Position numbers and translations under genes: made by a program. From NCBI RefSeq assembly GCF_027257975.1, contig NZ_JANZKX010000003.1:372001-436000 (forward strand): 64,000 nt of DNA, written 5' to 3'. Shown here piece after piece: positions 25,988 to 34,669 of this stretch (positions within the stretch are counted from its first letter, which is position 1; each line of letters begins with the position of its first letter). The stretch comes from Pelomonas sp. BJYL3 (GTDB lineage: Bacteria; Pseudomonadota; Gammaproteobacteria; Burkholderiales; Burkholderiaceae_C). The notes under the pieces were generated by a model that saw only the letters and a list, made by a program, of their open reading frames with translations, ran no database searches and had not been told where the DNA came from.

Positions 25988-28915
25988 TTACTGGCAGGCC
26001 TCGCAGTCGGGGTTGTCGATGGAGCAGAACTTGATGTCGGTGGCCGGGGTGTTGTCCACCTCGACTGCCGGCGCGGCCTGCACCGCCGGGGCTGCCGCCA
26101 CGGGCGCGGCGTTCAGGCCCGACATCCCACCTGGCACCGCGTTGAGCTGGCCGGCCTTGCTGACCGTGCTCTTCTCAGCGTGCGTGGCGCCGATCGTGCG
26201 GAGGTAGTAGGTGGTCTTGAGGCCACGCTGCCAAGCCAGCTTGTAGGTCTCGTCCAGCTTCTTGCCGGAGGCGCCGGCCATGTAGATGTTCAGGCTCTGC
26301 GCCTGGTCGATCCACTTCTGGCGGCGCGAGGCAGCCTCAACCAGCCACTGCGGCTCCACCTCGAAGGCGGTGGCGTACAGGGCCTTGAGCTCTTCGGGCA
26401 CGCGGTCGATGCGGCGCAGCGAACCGTCGAAGTGCTTCAGGTCCATGACCATCACGTCGTCCCACAGGCCCAGCTGCTTGAGGTCGCGCACCAGGGACTC
26501 GTTGATCACCGTGAACTCGCCGGACAGGTTGGACTTCACCGAGAGGTTGCCGAAGCAGGGCTCGATCGAGGCGTCCACGCCGATGATGTTGGAGATGGTC
26601 GCGGTCGGGGCGATGGCCACGCAGTTGCTGTTGCGCATGCCGTAGGTGGCGATGCGCTGGCGCAGGCTGTCCCAGTCCATGGACGCGGAGCGGTCCACCT
26701 CGACATAGCCGCCGCGCTCCTGCAGCAGCAGGTCCAGGGAGTCGATCGGCAGGATGCCGCGGTCCCACAGCGAGCCACGGTAGCTGCTGTAGCGGCCGCG
26801 CTCCTCGGCCAGCTCGGTCGAGGCCCAGTAGGCGTAGTAGCAGATGGCTTCCATCGAGCGGTCGGCGAACTCCACCGCCTCGGCCGAGGCGTAGGGCGTG
26901 CGCAGCGCATACAGCGCATCCTGGAAGCCCATCAGGCCCAGGCCCACCGGGCGGTGACGCAGGTTGGAGTCGCGCGCCTTCTTGACGGCGTAGTAGTTGA
27001 TGTCGATGACGTTGTCCAGCATGCGCATGGCCGTGCGGACGGTCTTCTTCAGCTTGTCGTGGTCGATGACCTTCTTGCCATCCGGGCCGTCCTTCAGGTG
27101 CTGGACCAGGTTGACCGAGCCCAGGTTGCACACGGCGATCTCGCTGTCATTGGTGTTCAGCGTGATCTCGGTGCACAGGTTGGACGAGTGCACCACGCCC
27201 ACATGCTGCTGCGGCGAGCGCACGTTGCAGGCGTCCTTGAAGGTGATCCAGGGGTGGCCGGTCTCGAACAGCATCGAGAGCATCTTGCGCCACAGGTCCT
27301 TGGCGGGCATGCGCTTGAAGAGCTTGATCTCGCCGCGGTCCGCCTTGGCCTCGTACTCGACGTAGGCCTTCTCGAAGGCCTGGCCGAAGAGGTCGTGCAG
27401 GTCCGGGCAGGTGGAGGGGCTGAACAGGGTCCAGTCACCGCCCTCGACCACGCGCTTCATGAACAGGTCGGGAATCCAGTTCGCCGTGTTCATGTCGTGG
27501 GTGCGGCGGCGATCGTCGCCGGTGTTCTTGCGCAGCTCGAGGAACTCCTCGATGTCCAGGTGCCAGGACTCCAGGTAGGCGCACACGGCGCCCTTGCGCT
27601 TGCCGCCCTGGTTCACGGCCACGGCCGTGTCATTGACCACCTTCAGGAAGGGCACGACGCCCTGGCTCTTGCCGTTGGTGCCCTTGATGTGCGAGCCCAG
27701 GGCGCGCACGGGGGTCCAGTCATTGCCCAGGCCGCCGGCGAACTTCGACAGCAGCGCGTTCTCCTTGAGGGCCTCGTAGATGCCGTCGAGGTCGTCGGCC
27801 ACCGTCGTCAGGTAGCAGCTGGAGAGCTGCGAGCGGCGGGTGCCCGAGTTGAACAGCGTGGGCGTGGAGCTCATGAAGTCGAAGCTGGACAGCACTTCAT
27901 AGAACTCGATGGCGCGCGTCTCGCGGTCGATTTCGTTCAGCGCCAGGCCCATGGCCACGCGCATGAAGAAGGCCTGGGGCATCTCGATGCGCTTGCCTTC
28001 GGTGTGCAGGAAGTAGCGATCGAACAGGGTCTGCAGGCCCAGGTAGTCGAACTGGAAGTCGCGCTCGGCCTTCAGCGCCGCGCCCAGCTTGGCCAGGTCG
28101 TACTGGCCCAGCTTCTCGTCCAGCAGCTCGGCCTGGATGCCCTTCTTGATGAACTGCGGGAAGTAGTCGGCGTAGCGCGTGTGCATCTCGGCCTGGGTCA
28201 CTTCCTGGCCGAGGATCTCCTTGCGGATCGTGTGCATCAGCAGGCGGGCGGTGGCCTGGCTGTAGCCCGGGTCCTTCTCGATCAGCGTGCGGGCGGCCAG
28301 GATGGAGGCCTTGTAGACCTCGTCGATGGGGACGCCGTCGTACAGATTGCGCTTGGTCTCGGCGAGGATGGGCTCGGGCTTGACGTCGGCGCCCAGGCCT
28401 TCGCAGCTGGAGCGGATCAGGGCGGTGAGCTGGCCCAGGTCCAGGGGCACGCGGTGGCCGCCGTCGGTGACCATCAGGGCCGTCTCGGGCGCGGCCGCCT
28501 GGGCCACCTCGCCCTGGCGCAGGCGCTCCTGCGAGCGGCGCTCGCGGTACAGCACATAGGCGCGGGCCACTTCATGATGGCCACCGCGCATCAGGCCCAG
28601 CTCGACCTGGTCCTGCACGTCTTCAATATGGAAGGTGCCACCGCTCGGGCGCGAGCGCAGCAGGGCGCGCACCACGGCCTCGGTCAGGGCGTCGACCGTC
28701 TCGCGCACGCTGGCAGATGCCGCACCGCTGGTGCCATGCACGGCCAGGAAGGCCTTCATCAGCGCGATGGCAATCTTGCTGGGCTCAAAGGACACCACAG
28801 CGCCATTGCGGCGGATGATCTGGTAAGCCTGATAGGCCGACTGACGAGGCGTGTCAGCGGTGGCAGCGTGGGCCACGGCGCCTTCGGCGAGCGTGCTGGC
28901 GACAACGGTTTGCAT
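25988..28915 (-). CDS. nrdA: Class Ia ribonucleotide reductase, alpha (catalytic) subunit with two ATP cones
   Basis: A 975-residue R1 protein from the ATG at 28915; an upstream ATG at 28954 is less likely. Two consecutive ATP-cone regions are visible: 'QIIRRNGAVVSFEPSKIAIAL' near residue 33 and a second, E. coli-like one from 'VTDGGHRVPLDLGQL' to 'TARLLMHTIRKEI'. Catalytic residues: cysteine in 'QLSSCYLTT', Asn/Cys/Glu in 'SSNLCTEITL', cysteine in 'RNSNCVAIAPTATISN', the tyrosine pair in 'LKTTYYLRT', and C-terminal cysteines in 'CSIDNPDCEAC'. It reduces ribonucleotides to deoxyribonucleotides with NrdB; dATP inhibition through an N-terminal cone is expected from the family. NrdR boxes lie about 350 bp upstream. 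Confidence 0.97.
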   Translation of the reverse strand: MQTVVASTLAEGAVAHAATADTPRQSAYQAYQIIRRNGAVVSFEPSKIAIALMKAFLAVHGTSGAASASVRETVDALTEAVVRALLRSRPSGGTFHIEDVQDQVELGLMRGGHHEVARAYVLYRERRSQERLRQGEVAQAAAPETALMVTDGGHRVPLDLGQLTALIRSSCEGLGADVKPEPILAETKRNLYDGVPIDEVYKASILAARTLIEKDPGYSQATARLLMHTIRKEILGQEVTQAEMHTRYADYFPQFIKKGIQAELLDEKLGQYDLAKLGAALKAERDFQFDYLGLQTLFDRYFLHTEGKRIEMPQAFFMRVAMGLALNEIDRETRAIEFYEVLSSFDFMSSTPTLFNSGTRRSQLSSCYLTTVADDLDGIYEALKENALLSKFAGGLGNDWTPVRALGSHIKGTNGKSQGVVPFLKVVNDTAVAVNQGGKRKGAVCAYLESWHLDIEEFLELRKNTGDDRRRTHDMNTANWIPDLFMKRVVEGGDWTLFSPSTCPDLHDLFGQAFEKAYVEYEAKADRGEIKLFKRMPAKDLWRKMLSMLFETGHPWITFKDACNVRSPQQHVGVVHSSNLCTEITLNTNDSEIAVCNLGSVNLVQHLKDGPDGKKVIDHDKLKKTVRTAMRMLDNVIDINYYAVKKARDSNLRHRPVGLGLMGFQDALYALRTPYASAEAVEFADRSMEAICYYAYWASTELAEERGRYSSYRGSLWDRGILPIDSLDLLLQERGGYVEVDRSASMDWDSLRQRIATYGMRNSNCVAIAPTATISNIIGVDASIEPCFGNLSVKSNLSGEFTVINESLVRDLKQLGLWDDVMVMDLKHFDGSLRRIDRVPEELKALYATAFEVEPQWLVEAASRRQKWIDQAQSLNIYMAGASGKKLDETYKLAWQRGLKTTYYLRTIGATHAEKSTVSKAGQLNAVPGGMSGLNAAPVAAAPAVQAAPAVEVDNTPATDIKFCSIDNPDCEACQ

Positions 28916-29262
28916 GAAGAGTCCTTGTCTGGAAATCGTTACTGCAGAGAACAAAAAGCCCGGGCCCGCCTCAGCGTTCCCAAGATTCTTTTTTTTGGTT
29001 TGGATGGCTCACGCCCAGATGCCGACAGCTGCGTCACGACGGGCCGGCTCATGCAGCCGGTATGCCCGCCCTGCCGCCGCTGGCGACTGGGCTCCACTGC
29101 GCTTTCCGTTCCGGCCGATGCCATGCGGAGCGAACTCCGGCGGCATCCTGCGAGCCCTGGTGTGAAGTCCCCGAAGCCGGCTTCCAGGGAAGCGGCGCCG
29201 AAGATTGGCAGGGCATGAACGCGAGGCATTTCAGTGGTTTGCCAAGTCAGCAGGATAGCATG
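28916..29262 (-). other. Long 5' leader of nrdA
   Basis: If transcription starts from the promoter at 29270-29298, the nrdA mRNA has a leader of about 350 nt. It contains a possible small ORF on the same strand (about 28939-29232, starting MPRVHALPIF) of 97 codons with no recognisable domain, and an A8 tract around 28988-28996 on the minus strand. I see no known riboswitch. Confidence 0.4.
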
Positions 29263-29267
29263 AAAGA

Positions 29268-29314
29268 ACACTATATCTAGGGCACCCACCCTCTTCAAGC
29301 ACTACCGATAGCGT
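29268..29314 (-). promoter_or_regulatory. Tandem NrdR boxes over the nrdA promoter
   Basis: Two 16-bp NrdR-type boxes: ACACTATATCTAGGGC (29268-29283) and the weaker GCACTACCGATAGCGT (29299-29314). Their starts are exactly 31 bp apart, the spacing typical of NrdR operators. On the minus strand a sigma-70 promoter fits between and over them: -35 TTGAAG (29293-29298), 17-bp spacer, -10 TATAGT (29270-29275), the latter inside the strong box. NrdR is the ATP/dATP-sensing repressor of nrd genes; it is not encoded in this window. Confidence 0.85.
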
Positions 29315-29614
29315 CCTACCCCCATTGACCGGGCCGGCGCAAATGACTAAGCGGACCGTCCGGAAAAGGGGCATGGGCGGGCTCCTGCAACACCCGCATC
29401 GGCGCACAGGGCCCATGAACAGGGACATCGCGGTCGCGGATCCAGCAATGGCGCGGGTTCGCGGGGCGATTCGGGCTCCGGGCCCGCATGGGATCGCGAT
29501 GCCGGCAGCGGCTGAATCGGGGCTCGGGGTCAGGCCTTGCCGGGCTGGCGCGGGCAGGCACTCCGTCAATCGGGGCGCTGGCCGAACAGCTATCCCTTGT
29601 GGAAGGGACAGGGG
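29315..29614. other. 300-bp spacer between the nrdA promoter and ampD
   Basis: No credible gene. It holds one copy of the dispersed 15-bp word (29526-29540) and the 3' flank of ampD. I find no terminator hairpin with a T-run for ampD. Confidence 0.5.
29526..29540 (+). repeat. Dispersed 15-bp word, copy 6 (nrdA-ampD intergenic)
   Basis: C variant, in non-coding DNA 75 nt beyond the ampD stop codon. Confidence 0.7.
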
Positions 29615-30193
29615 CTAAACAAACGGAAACAGCTGGGTCTCCCAGCCCAGGTCCTGGCGCAGGCGCAGCCAGTCAAAACCTGGCCCCGGGTCCGCCTTTC
29701 GCCCGGGCGCGATGTGCTCATGGCCCACGACCGCCTCCAGCGGGTAGCGCTCGCGCAGCTGCGGCAGCAGCCGGCCCAGGGCCAGGTATTGCCGCTCGTC
29801 GAAGACGCCGCCTTCCAGGCCTTCCAGCTCGACACCAAGGGAGAAGTCATTGCAGCGCTCGCGCCCCCGGAAGCTGGACTTCCCTGCATGCCAGGCCCGC
29901 TCGTCGGCGCTGACGAACTGCAGCAGCTCGCCGTCGCGACGGATCAGGAAATGCGCGGAGACCTCCAGGCCACGCAGCGCCTCGAAGCTGGGATGCGCGC
30001 TGCAGTCCAGGCAGTTGGTGAACAGCGCCTCGATCTCCGGGCCGCCGAAGACACCCGGCGGCAGGCTGATGGAATGCAGCACCAGCAGGCTGGGTCGCTC
30101 GGCCCCGGGTCGCGGGCCGAAATTGGGCGAGGGCACGGCGCGGGCGCCGGACAGCCAGCCGCCCTCCCAACGTGCCGGCTCAGGCCCCGTCAC
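29615..30193 (-). CDS. ampD: 1,6-anhydro-N-acetylmuramyl-L-alanine amidase
   Basis: A 192-residue amidase_2 protein from a GTG at 30193 that overlaps the pilR stop by 14 nt. It cleaves anhydro-muropeptides in the cytoplasm for peptidoglycan recycling. Family hallmarks: 'GWLSGARAVPSPNFGPRP', the first zinc histidine in 'LLVLHSISLPPGVFGG', 'VSAHFLIRRDGELLQFV', 'NDFSLGVELEG', and 'VVGHEHIAPGRKADPGPGFDW' with the second zinc histidine and zinc aspartate. Elsewhere AmpD activity influences AmpR/beta-lactamase control; no ampR or ampC is present here. Confidence 0.94.
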   Translation of the reverse strand: MTGPEPARWEGGWLSGARAVPSPNFGPRPGAERPSLLVLHSISLPPGVFGGPEIEALFTNCLDCSAHPSFEALRGLEVSAHFLIRRDGELLQFVSADERAWHAGKSSFRGRERCNDFSLGVELEGLEGGVFDERQYLALGRLLPQLRERYPLEAVVGHEHIAPGRKADPGPGFDWLRLRQDLGWETQLFPFV

Positions 30194-31712
30194 CGCCCTC
30201 ACCCACGCTGATCTGCAGCCGGGCCATGCGGTAGCGCATCTGCCGCAGCGACAGGCCGAGGCTGGCGCCCGCGGCGGTGCGGTTGTTGCGGTGCTGCTCG
30301 AGCGCCCGCACGAGGATGTCGCGCTCCACCGCATCGAGGTAGGCGGCCAGGTCCGAGGGCAGCGGCGCCTCGGCCTGCCCCGGCAGCGGCGGGCTGACGG
30401 CAGCTGGGTCGAGATCGATCTCCAGGTCCACGGCCGGTCCGCCGGCCTCGAGTTCCTGGTCGGGCAGGTCCAGCTCGTCGGCATGGATCCACTCGCCGCC
30501 GGACAGCGCCACCGCGCGATGGAGGATGTTCTCCAGCTCGCGCACATTGCCGGGGAAGCTGTAGCGCCGCAGCTGCTGCATGGCCTCGGCATCCAGCTGC
30601 GGGGCGGGGCTCACGCCGGCATCCTGCGCGATGCGGCGCAGCACGCGCGAGGCGATGGCCCCCAGGTCCTCGATGCGCTCGCGCAGCGGTGGCACGCGGA
30701 TCTGGATCACGTTGAGGCGGTAGAACAGATCCTGGCGGAAGCGCCCGGCGCCCACCTCGCTGGCCAGGTCCTTGTGCGTGGCGCTCAGGATGCGCACGTT
30801 GACCGGCAGCTCGCTCACCGCGCCCACCGGCCGCACGGAGCGCTCCTGGATGGCCCGCAGCAGCTTGGACTGCATGGCCAGGGGCAGGTCGCCGATCTCG
30901 TCCAGGAACAGCGTGCCGCCGTGCGCGGCCTGGAAGAAGCCCTCGCGGTCTTCATTGGCCCCCGTGAAGGCGCCCTTGCGGTAGCCGAAGAACTCCGCCT
31001 CCAGCAGCTGCTCGGGAATGGCGCCGCAGTTCACGGCGATGAACTTCTCGCCCGCGCGCGAGCCGGCCTCATGGATGGACCGCGCGACCAGCTCCTTGCC
31101 GGTGCCGGACTCGCCCTGCAGCAGGACCGGGGCCATGCTGCGCGCCACCTTCTCGATGAGGTCGCGCACCTGCTGCATGGCCATGGAATCGCCGGCCAGG
31201 CGCTCGGCAACCCGCCGCGGCGTGACGGCTTCGGCCGGCGGCTTGGCCGGCGAGGGCGGCAGCGTGACCAGTGGCGCTTCGCTGCCGCCGCGTTCGGAGG
31301 GCAGTCGCGAGGGCACGACGGAGGGCGGCTGCTGCGGCACGCGGCCCAGCGCCGAGGCCACGACCATGCGGAACTGGCGCAGGTCGACGGGCTTGGTGAG
31401 GTAGTCGAAGGCACCGGCCTTCAGGGCCTCCACCGCGTTCTCCGAGGATCCGAAGGCGGTGATCACGATGGCCTTCTCGCGCCGGCCCTGGGACTCGAGC
31501 CAGGCCAGCACGTCCAGGCCGCTGCCGTCGGGCAGGCGCATGTCGGTGATGACGGCGCTGTAGCGCCTCAGCTGCAGGCGTTGCAGCGCCTCCTCCACCG
31601 AGCCGGCCGTCTCCAGCTCGTAGCCCTCGCGCACCAGGGTGAGTTCGTAGAGGGTGCGCAGGTCCGGCTCGTCGTCGATGACCAGGAGGCTGTAGGGTGT
31701 GGAAGCGCTCAT
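30180..31712 (-). CDS. pilR: Sigma-54-dependent response regulator PilR
   Basis: A 510-residue NtrC-class activator. The receiver domain carries Asp57 in 'VITDMRLPDGSG'. The AAA+ domain has Walker A 'GESGTGKE', a sigma-54 contact loop 'RKGAFTGAN', Walker B 'GGTLFLDEIGDLP' and the arginine-finger region 'RFRQDLFYRLNV'. The C-terminal Fis-type helix-turn-helix is near residues 465-500 ('NRTAAGASLGLSLRQMRYRM'). It overlaps pilS by 4 nt. PilR activates pilin (pilA) transcription with sigma-54; pilA is not in this window. Confidence 0.92.
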   Translation of the reverse strand: MSASTPYSLLVIDDEPDLRTLYELTLVREGYELETAGSVEEALQRLQLRRYSAVITDMRLPDGSGLDVLAWLESQGRREKAIVITAFGSSENAVEALKAGAFDYLTKPVDLRQFRMVVASALGRVPQQPPSVVPSRLPSERGGSEAPLVTLPPSPAKPPAEAVTPRRVAERLAGDSMAMQQVRDLIEKVARSMAPVLLQGESGTGKELVARSIHEAGSRAGEKFIAVNCGAIPEQLLEAEFFGYRKGAFTGANEDREGFFQAAHGGTLFLDEIGDLPLAMQSKLLRAIQERSVRPVGAVSELPVNVRILSATHKDLASEVGAGRFRQDLFYRLNVIQIRVPPLRERIEDLGAIASRVLRRIAQDAGVSPAPQLDAEAMQQLRRYSFPGNVRELENILHRAVALSGGEWIHADELDLPDQELEAGGPAVDLEIDLDPAAVSPPLPGQAEAPLPSDLAAYLDAVERDILVRALEQHRNNRTAAGASLGLSLRQMRYRMARLQISVGEGGDGA

Positions 31713-33523
31713 GCAGTCGGAGAGAAAAGGTCTGCGGGAATCGTGCCCTCTGCGAGGCTGGGCCGCCGCAGCTGGACACGGAACTCGTTGCCGCCCCGCT
31801 CGCCGCCGCGGTGGCTGCGGTAGTCGATGCGGGCGCCGTAACGTTCGCACAGTTCACGGCAGATGTAGAGCCCCAGGCCTGAGCCGCGGCTGCGGGTCGA
31901 GAAGAAGGGCTCGAAGAGGTGGCGCTCGATGTCCGCGGGAATGGGCTCGCCCAGGCTGAAGACACTCAGCAGCACCGGCCGCTCCTCGTGGCCGGGATGG
32001 GCGTCGAGGCGCACGCGCACGGTGTCTGCCCCCGAGGGCGCATGGCGCAGGGCGTTGTCCAGCAGATTGACCAGCACGCGGCGCAGGTGCTCGGGCTCGA
32101 ACAGCACCATCACCGGCTGGCTGGGCAGGTCCAGCTTCATGGGGCTCATGCCGCCCATGGGCAGCTGGTTGGTGCTGATCCAGTCTTCGCAGCAGGCCCG
32201 CACGAGGCTGGCCGCGTCGAAGGCCACCGGCTCGGGCGCCACGCCGGGCGCGACCTCCATGACGTCGTCCACGATCCGCTTGAGGCGCTGCACATTGGAC
32301 GCCACCATGCGCGTCAGCTGCTGCGAGCGCGGGTCGGGCATGTCCTCGGACAGCAGGGCATTGGCCTGGTCGATGGCGGCCAGCGGGTTGCGGATCTCGT
32401 GGGCGATGCCCGCCGACACCCGCCCCATCGCGGCCAGCTTCTCCTGGCGGTTGCGCGCCATGACCTTGCGGTTGTCCTCCAGCAGCAGCACGCAGAGGTC
32501 CTCTTCCGCGCTGGACTCGCGCCGCCGCGTGAAGCGCATGCGCACGCGCAGGCTGCGCGGGCCGCCGCCCTCGAAGGTGAGGGTCACGTCTTGCCCGCCT
32601 TCCGGCCAGCCGCCGCGGGAGAAGGCCTCCTCCACGGCCGCCACCAGGCCGGACCAGGCGGCCACGCTGCGCAGCTGGAAGGGCGCCGCCGGTGCATGCT
32701 GGCCATGCGCCAGCAGGGCTTGCGCGGCCGGGTTGGCGGCTCGCACGCGGCCGCGGCGGTCCACGACCAGCACGCCCTCCTGCATCTCATCGATCACCAG
32801 CCGGTTCAGCTCGGCCTGCTGCCGCGCGAATTCGAGGCTGCCGCGGGCGGCACGCTCCTCGCGGGCCAGGCGGCCGGCCAGCTCCGAGGCCAGCACGCCG
32901 ATCACGAAGAAACCGCAGCTGACCAGGCCCAGCTGGCTGAAGCGGATGCCGCTTTCCTGACCCGCCCAGACCCGCCAGCCGGCATGCCCCAGCAGCAGCA
33001 GCGAGGCCGCCGCCGCCGTGGCCAGGGCCATGCGCCGTGGCGACAGCACGCCCGCCATCAGCACCGGCAGGATGAAGAGCGCGCTGAAGCCGACGCCTGC
33101 GCTGGCATCCAGCACATTGAGCAGGCCGAAGCTGATCAGGTCCAGGCCCACGCTGCTCCACCACAGCAGGTGGACCGGGCTGGCGAGCTGCCGCGGTACG
33201 GGCTGCGCCCTGAAGCCCACGAACCACCAGGTGAGCACGGCCACCAGGGCGTAGGCCACGCACAGGCCCAGCAGCCGCAGCGGCATCACCGAGCCCAGCA
33301 CCTGCCCCAGCAGCAGGGCGGCCACCAGGGCCAGGCCCAGCGCGGCACGTGCGGCCAGGAAGGCCCGCAGCATGCGCTGGAAGGTCGTGCTGCCGGCGGC
33401 GGCGCGGCGGTCGAAGAAATGCGGATCGGGGCCCGAGGTCGCGGCGTCAGCGGCATCCCAGCCGCTGTCCTGGTGCGGACCGAACCAGGAGATGGTGTCG
33501 GGCGCCAGGGAGCGATCAGCCAT
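31709..33523 (-). CDS. pilS: Type IV pilus sensor histidine kinase PilS
   Basis: A 604-residue kinase with six hydrophobic segments between about 58 and 215, the typical multi-pass PilS sensor. A PAS domain (about 236-350, 'VIDEMQEGVLVVDRRGRV') follows, then the H box 'SAGIAHEIRNPLAAIDQANAL' with His375, and the ATPase domain with 'NLLDNALRH' and 'SRGSGLGLYICRELC'. The first ~50 residues are a hydrophilic extension. In other species it monitors pilin in the membrane and controls PilR. It overlaps pilR downstream and the PP0621 gene upstream. Confidence 0.93.
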   Translation of the reverse strand: MADRSLAPDTISWFGPHQDSGWDAADAATSGPDPHFFDRRAAAGSTTFQRMLRAFLAARAALGLALVAALLLGQVLGSVMPLRLLGLCVAYALVAVLTWWFVGFRAQPVPRQLASPVHLLWWSSVGLDLISFGLLNVLDASAGVGFSALFILPVLMAGVLSPRRMALATAAAASLLLLGHAGWRVWAGQESGIRFSQLGLVSCGFFVIGVLASELAGRLAREERAARGSLEFARQQAELNRLVIDEMQEGVLVVDRRGRVRAANPAAQALLAHGQHAPAAPFQLRSVAAWSGLVAAVEEAFSRGGWPEGGQDVTLTFEGGGPRSLRVRMRFTRRRESSAEEDLCVLLLEDNRKVMARNRQEKLAAMGRVSAGIAHEIRNPLAAIDQANALLSEDMPDPRSQQLTRMVASNVQRLKRIVDDVMEVAPGVAPEPVAFDAASLVRACCEDWISTNQLPMGGMSPMKLDLPSQPVMVLFEPEHLRRVLVNLLDNALRHAPSGADTVRVRLDAHPGHEERPVLLSVFSLGEPIPADIERHLFEPFFSTRSRGSGLGLYICRELCERYGARIDYRSHRGGERGGNEFRVQLRRPSLAEGTIPADLFSPTA

Positions 33524-33791
33524 GGCCCTGGCGTGCCTCGTGGCGTTGCCGGTGCTCGGCGCAGCAGAAGTGCCCGCCCCGGCCGGGGAAGGCCTCGGAC
33601 TGCGGGAGGTGCGTGCCGCACTCGGCGCAGGACACCATCATCGCGGCCTCCGCCCCCTGGTGCGGGTCGCGCGGCCCGCCATCCGGCCCCCGGCCCGACC
33701 CTGGCCCGTTGCCGCCACCCGCACGGCCCTTGCGGACACCGCTGAGGAAGACCAGGCCCATCACGACCAGCAGGAGCAGCAGGTACTTCAT
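33516..33791 (-). CDS. PP0621-family small zinc-ribbon-like protein
   Basis: A 91-residue protein with an N-terminal membrane segment ('MKYLLLLLVVMGLVFLSG'), a Gly/Pro-rich linker and a C-terminal metal-site candidate: 'CAECGTHLPQSEAFPGRGG' followed by 'FCCAEHRQRH'. This matches the PP0621 family, a conserved unknown next to pilS in betaproteobacteria. The stop overlaps the pilS start by 8 nt, so translation is probably coupled. Function unknown; a role in zinc binding or in the pilS pathway is inference only. Confidence 0.8.
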   Translation of the reverse strand: MKYLLLLLVVMGLVFLSGVRKGRAGGGNGPGSGRGPDGGPRDPHQGAEAAMMVSCAECGTHLPQSEAFPGRGGHFCCAEHRQRHEARQGHG

Positions 33792-34622
33792 TCAGACTCC
33801 CGCGGGGCGCTGCAGCACCACTTCCAGCACGAAGCGTGTGCCGGCATACGACAGCAGCAGCAGGGCCGCGCCAAGGTACAGCCAGCGCGTCGCGCGGCGG
33901 CCCCGCCAGCCGAAGGCGCGCCGGCCGGTCAGCAGGCCCACCAGGACCAGCCAGCCCAGTACGGACAGCAGGGTCTTGTGGTCCCAGCGCCACTGCGGCG
34001 TGAAGAGCCAGCCCAGCACGATGGCCAGGGACAGCACCACCACGCCCGCGCCGACGAACTGGAAAGTCAGCCGTTCCAGGCGCAGCAGCGGCAGACCCAG
34101 GGTCAGGCCTTGCCCCTTGTGCTGGCCCATCTGACGCATCTGCCGTTCGGCCCGGTTCAGCAGGGCCGCATGCAGCACCGCCACCCCGAACAGACCATAG
34201 GACGCCAGGCCCAGCACCCAGTGCAGGGGCGCCCAGGGCGAGGCCGCAGCGGGCCGGCTTTCACCCGGGAAGGCCCAGGCCAGCGCCACCGCGCCCGCCG
34301 CCAGCAGCGACAGCACGCGGCGCAGCTGGGGCAGCGGCAGCAGCCGGCTCTCCACCAGGTAGACGGCCAGGATCAGCCAGGCTGTCATCGAGAGCGCCGG
34401 GGCAAAGCCGAAGCGCGCGCCCGGCTGATCGAGGCCCAGTCCGGCGATGTCGATCAGCAGCGCCACCAGGTGGGCGGCGAAGGCCAGAGGCAGCAGGGGA
34501 TGCAGCCGGTTCGCGTGGGACTGCGCGCGAAGTGCCACGACGGCATAGCTCAGCAGGGCGACGGCCGAAGCGGCCGCCAGGGCCCCGCTCGCGGTCGCTG
34601 CAGACACGGACGATAAAATCAT
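33792..34622 (-). CDS. Inner-membrane protein YpjD, CcsA/HemX-like
   Basis: A 276-residue integral membrane protein with about eight hydrophobic segments (ATG at 34622; a GTG two codons upstream is an alternative). It carries the cytochrome c assembly (CcsA) domain signature in its second half: 'ASPWAPLHWVLGLASYGLFG', 'LSLAIVLGWLFTPQWRWDHKTLLSVLGW'. The conserved Trp/His region suggests haem or ligand handling, but the YpjD subgroup has no proven role in cytochrome c maturation. It abuts the PP0621 gene and diverges from ffh. The 15-bp word lies inside at 34099-34113. Confidence 0.85.
   Translation of the reverse strand: MILSSVSAATASGALAAASAVALLSYAVVALRAQSHANRLHPLLPLAFAAHLVALLIDIAGLGLDQPGARFGFAPALSMTAWLILAVYLVESRLLPLPQLRRVLSLLAAGAVALAWAFPGESRPAAASPWAPLHWVLGLASYGLFGVAVLHAALLNRAERQMRQMGQHKGQGLTLGLPLLRLERLTFQFVGAGVVVLSLAIVLGWLFTPQWRWDHKTLLSVLGWLVLVGLLTGRRAFGWRGRRATRWLYLGAALLLLSYAGTRFVLEVVLQRPAGV
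34099..34113 (+). repeat. Dispersed 15-bp word, copy 7 (inside ypjD)
   Basis: C variant. Read in the ypjD frame it encodes Q-G-L-T, the same frame and peptide as copy 3 in the histidine kinase. Confidence 0.7.
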
Positions 34623-34669
34623 CAGCACAGTGTAATTTGCGCGCTCACCTCCGCGGTGAGGCCGTCCCT

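Noticed and set aside
25976-29218. A 1080-codon open frame on the plus strand across nrdA
   Set aside because: It is antisense to nrdA, whose catalytic motifs are intact on the minus strand. High third-position GC removes stops from the opposite frame; the translated product is Val/Leu/Gly/Ala/His-rich without any domain.
28916-29262. Cobalamin riboswitch in the nrdA leader
   Set aside because: I found no B12-box-like sequence, and class Ia reductase is not B12-dependent.
29231-29569. 112-codon minus-strand ORF between the nrdA promoter and ampD
   Set aside because: It spans the NrdR operator, has no ribosome-binding site or recognisable motif and shows no coding-type composition.
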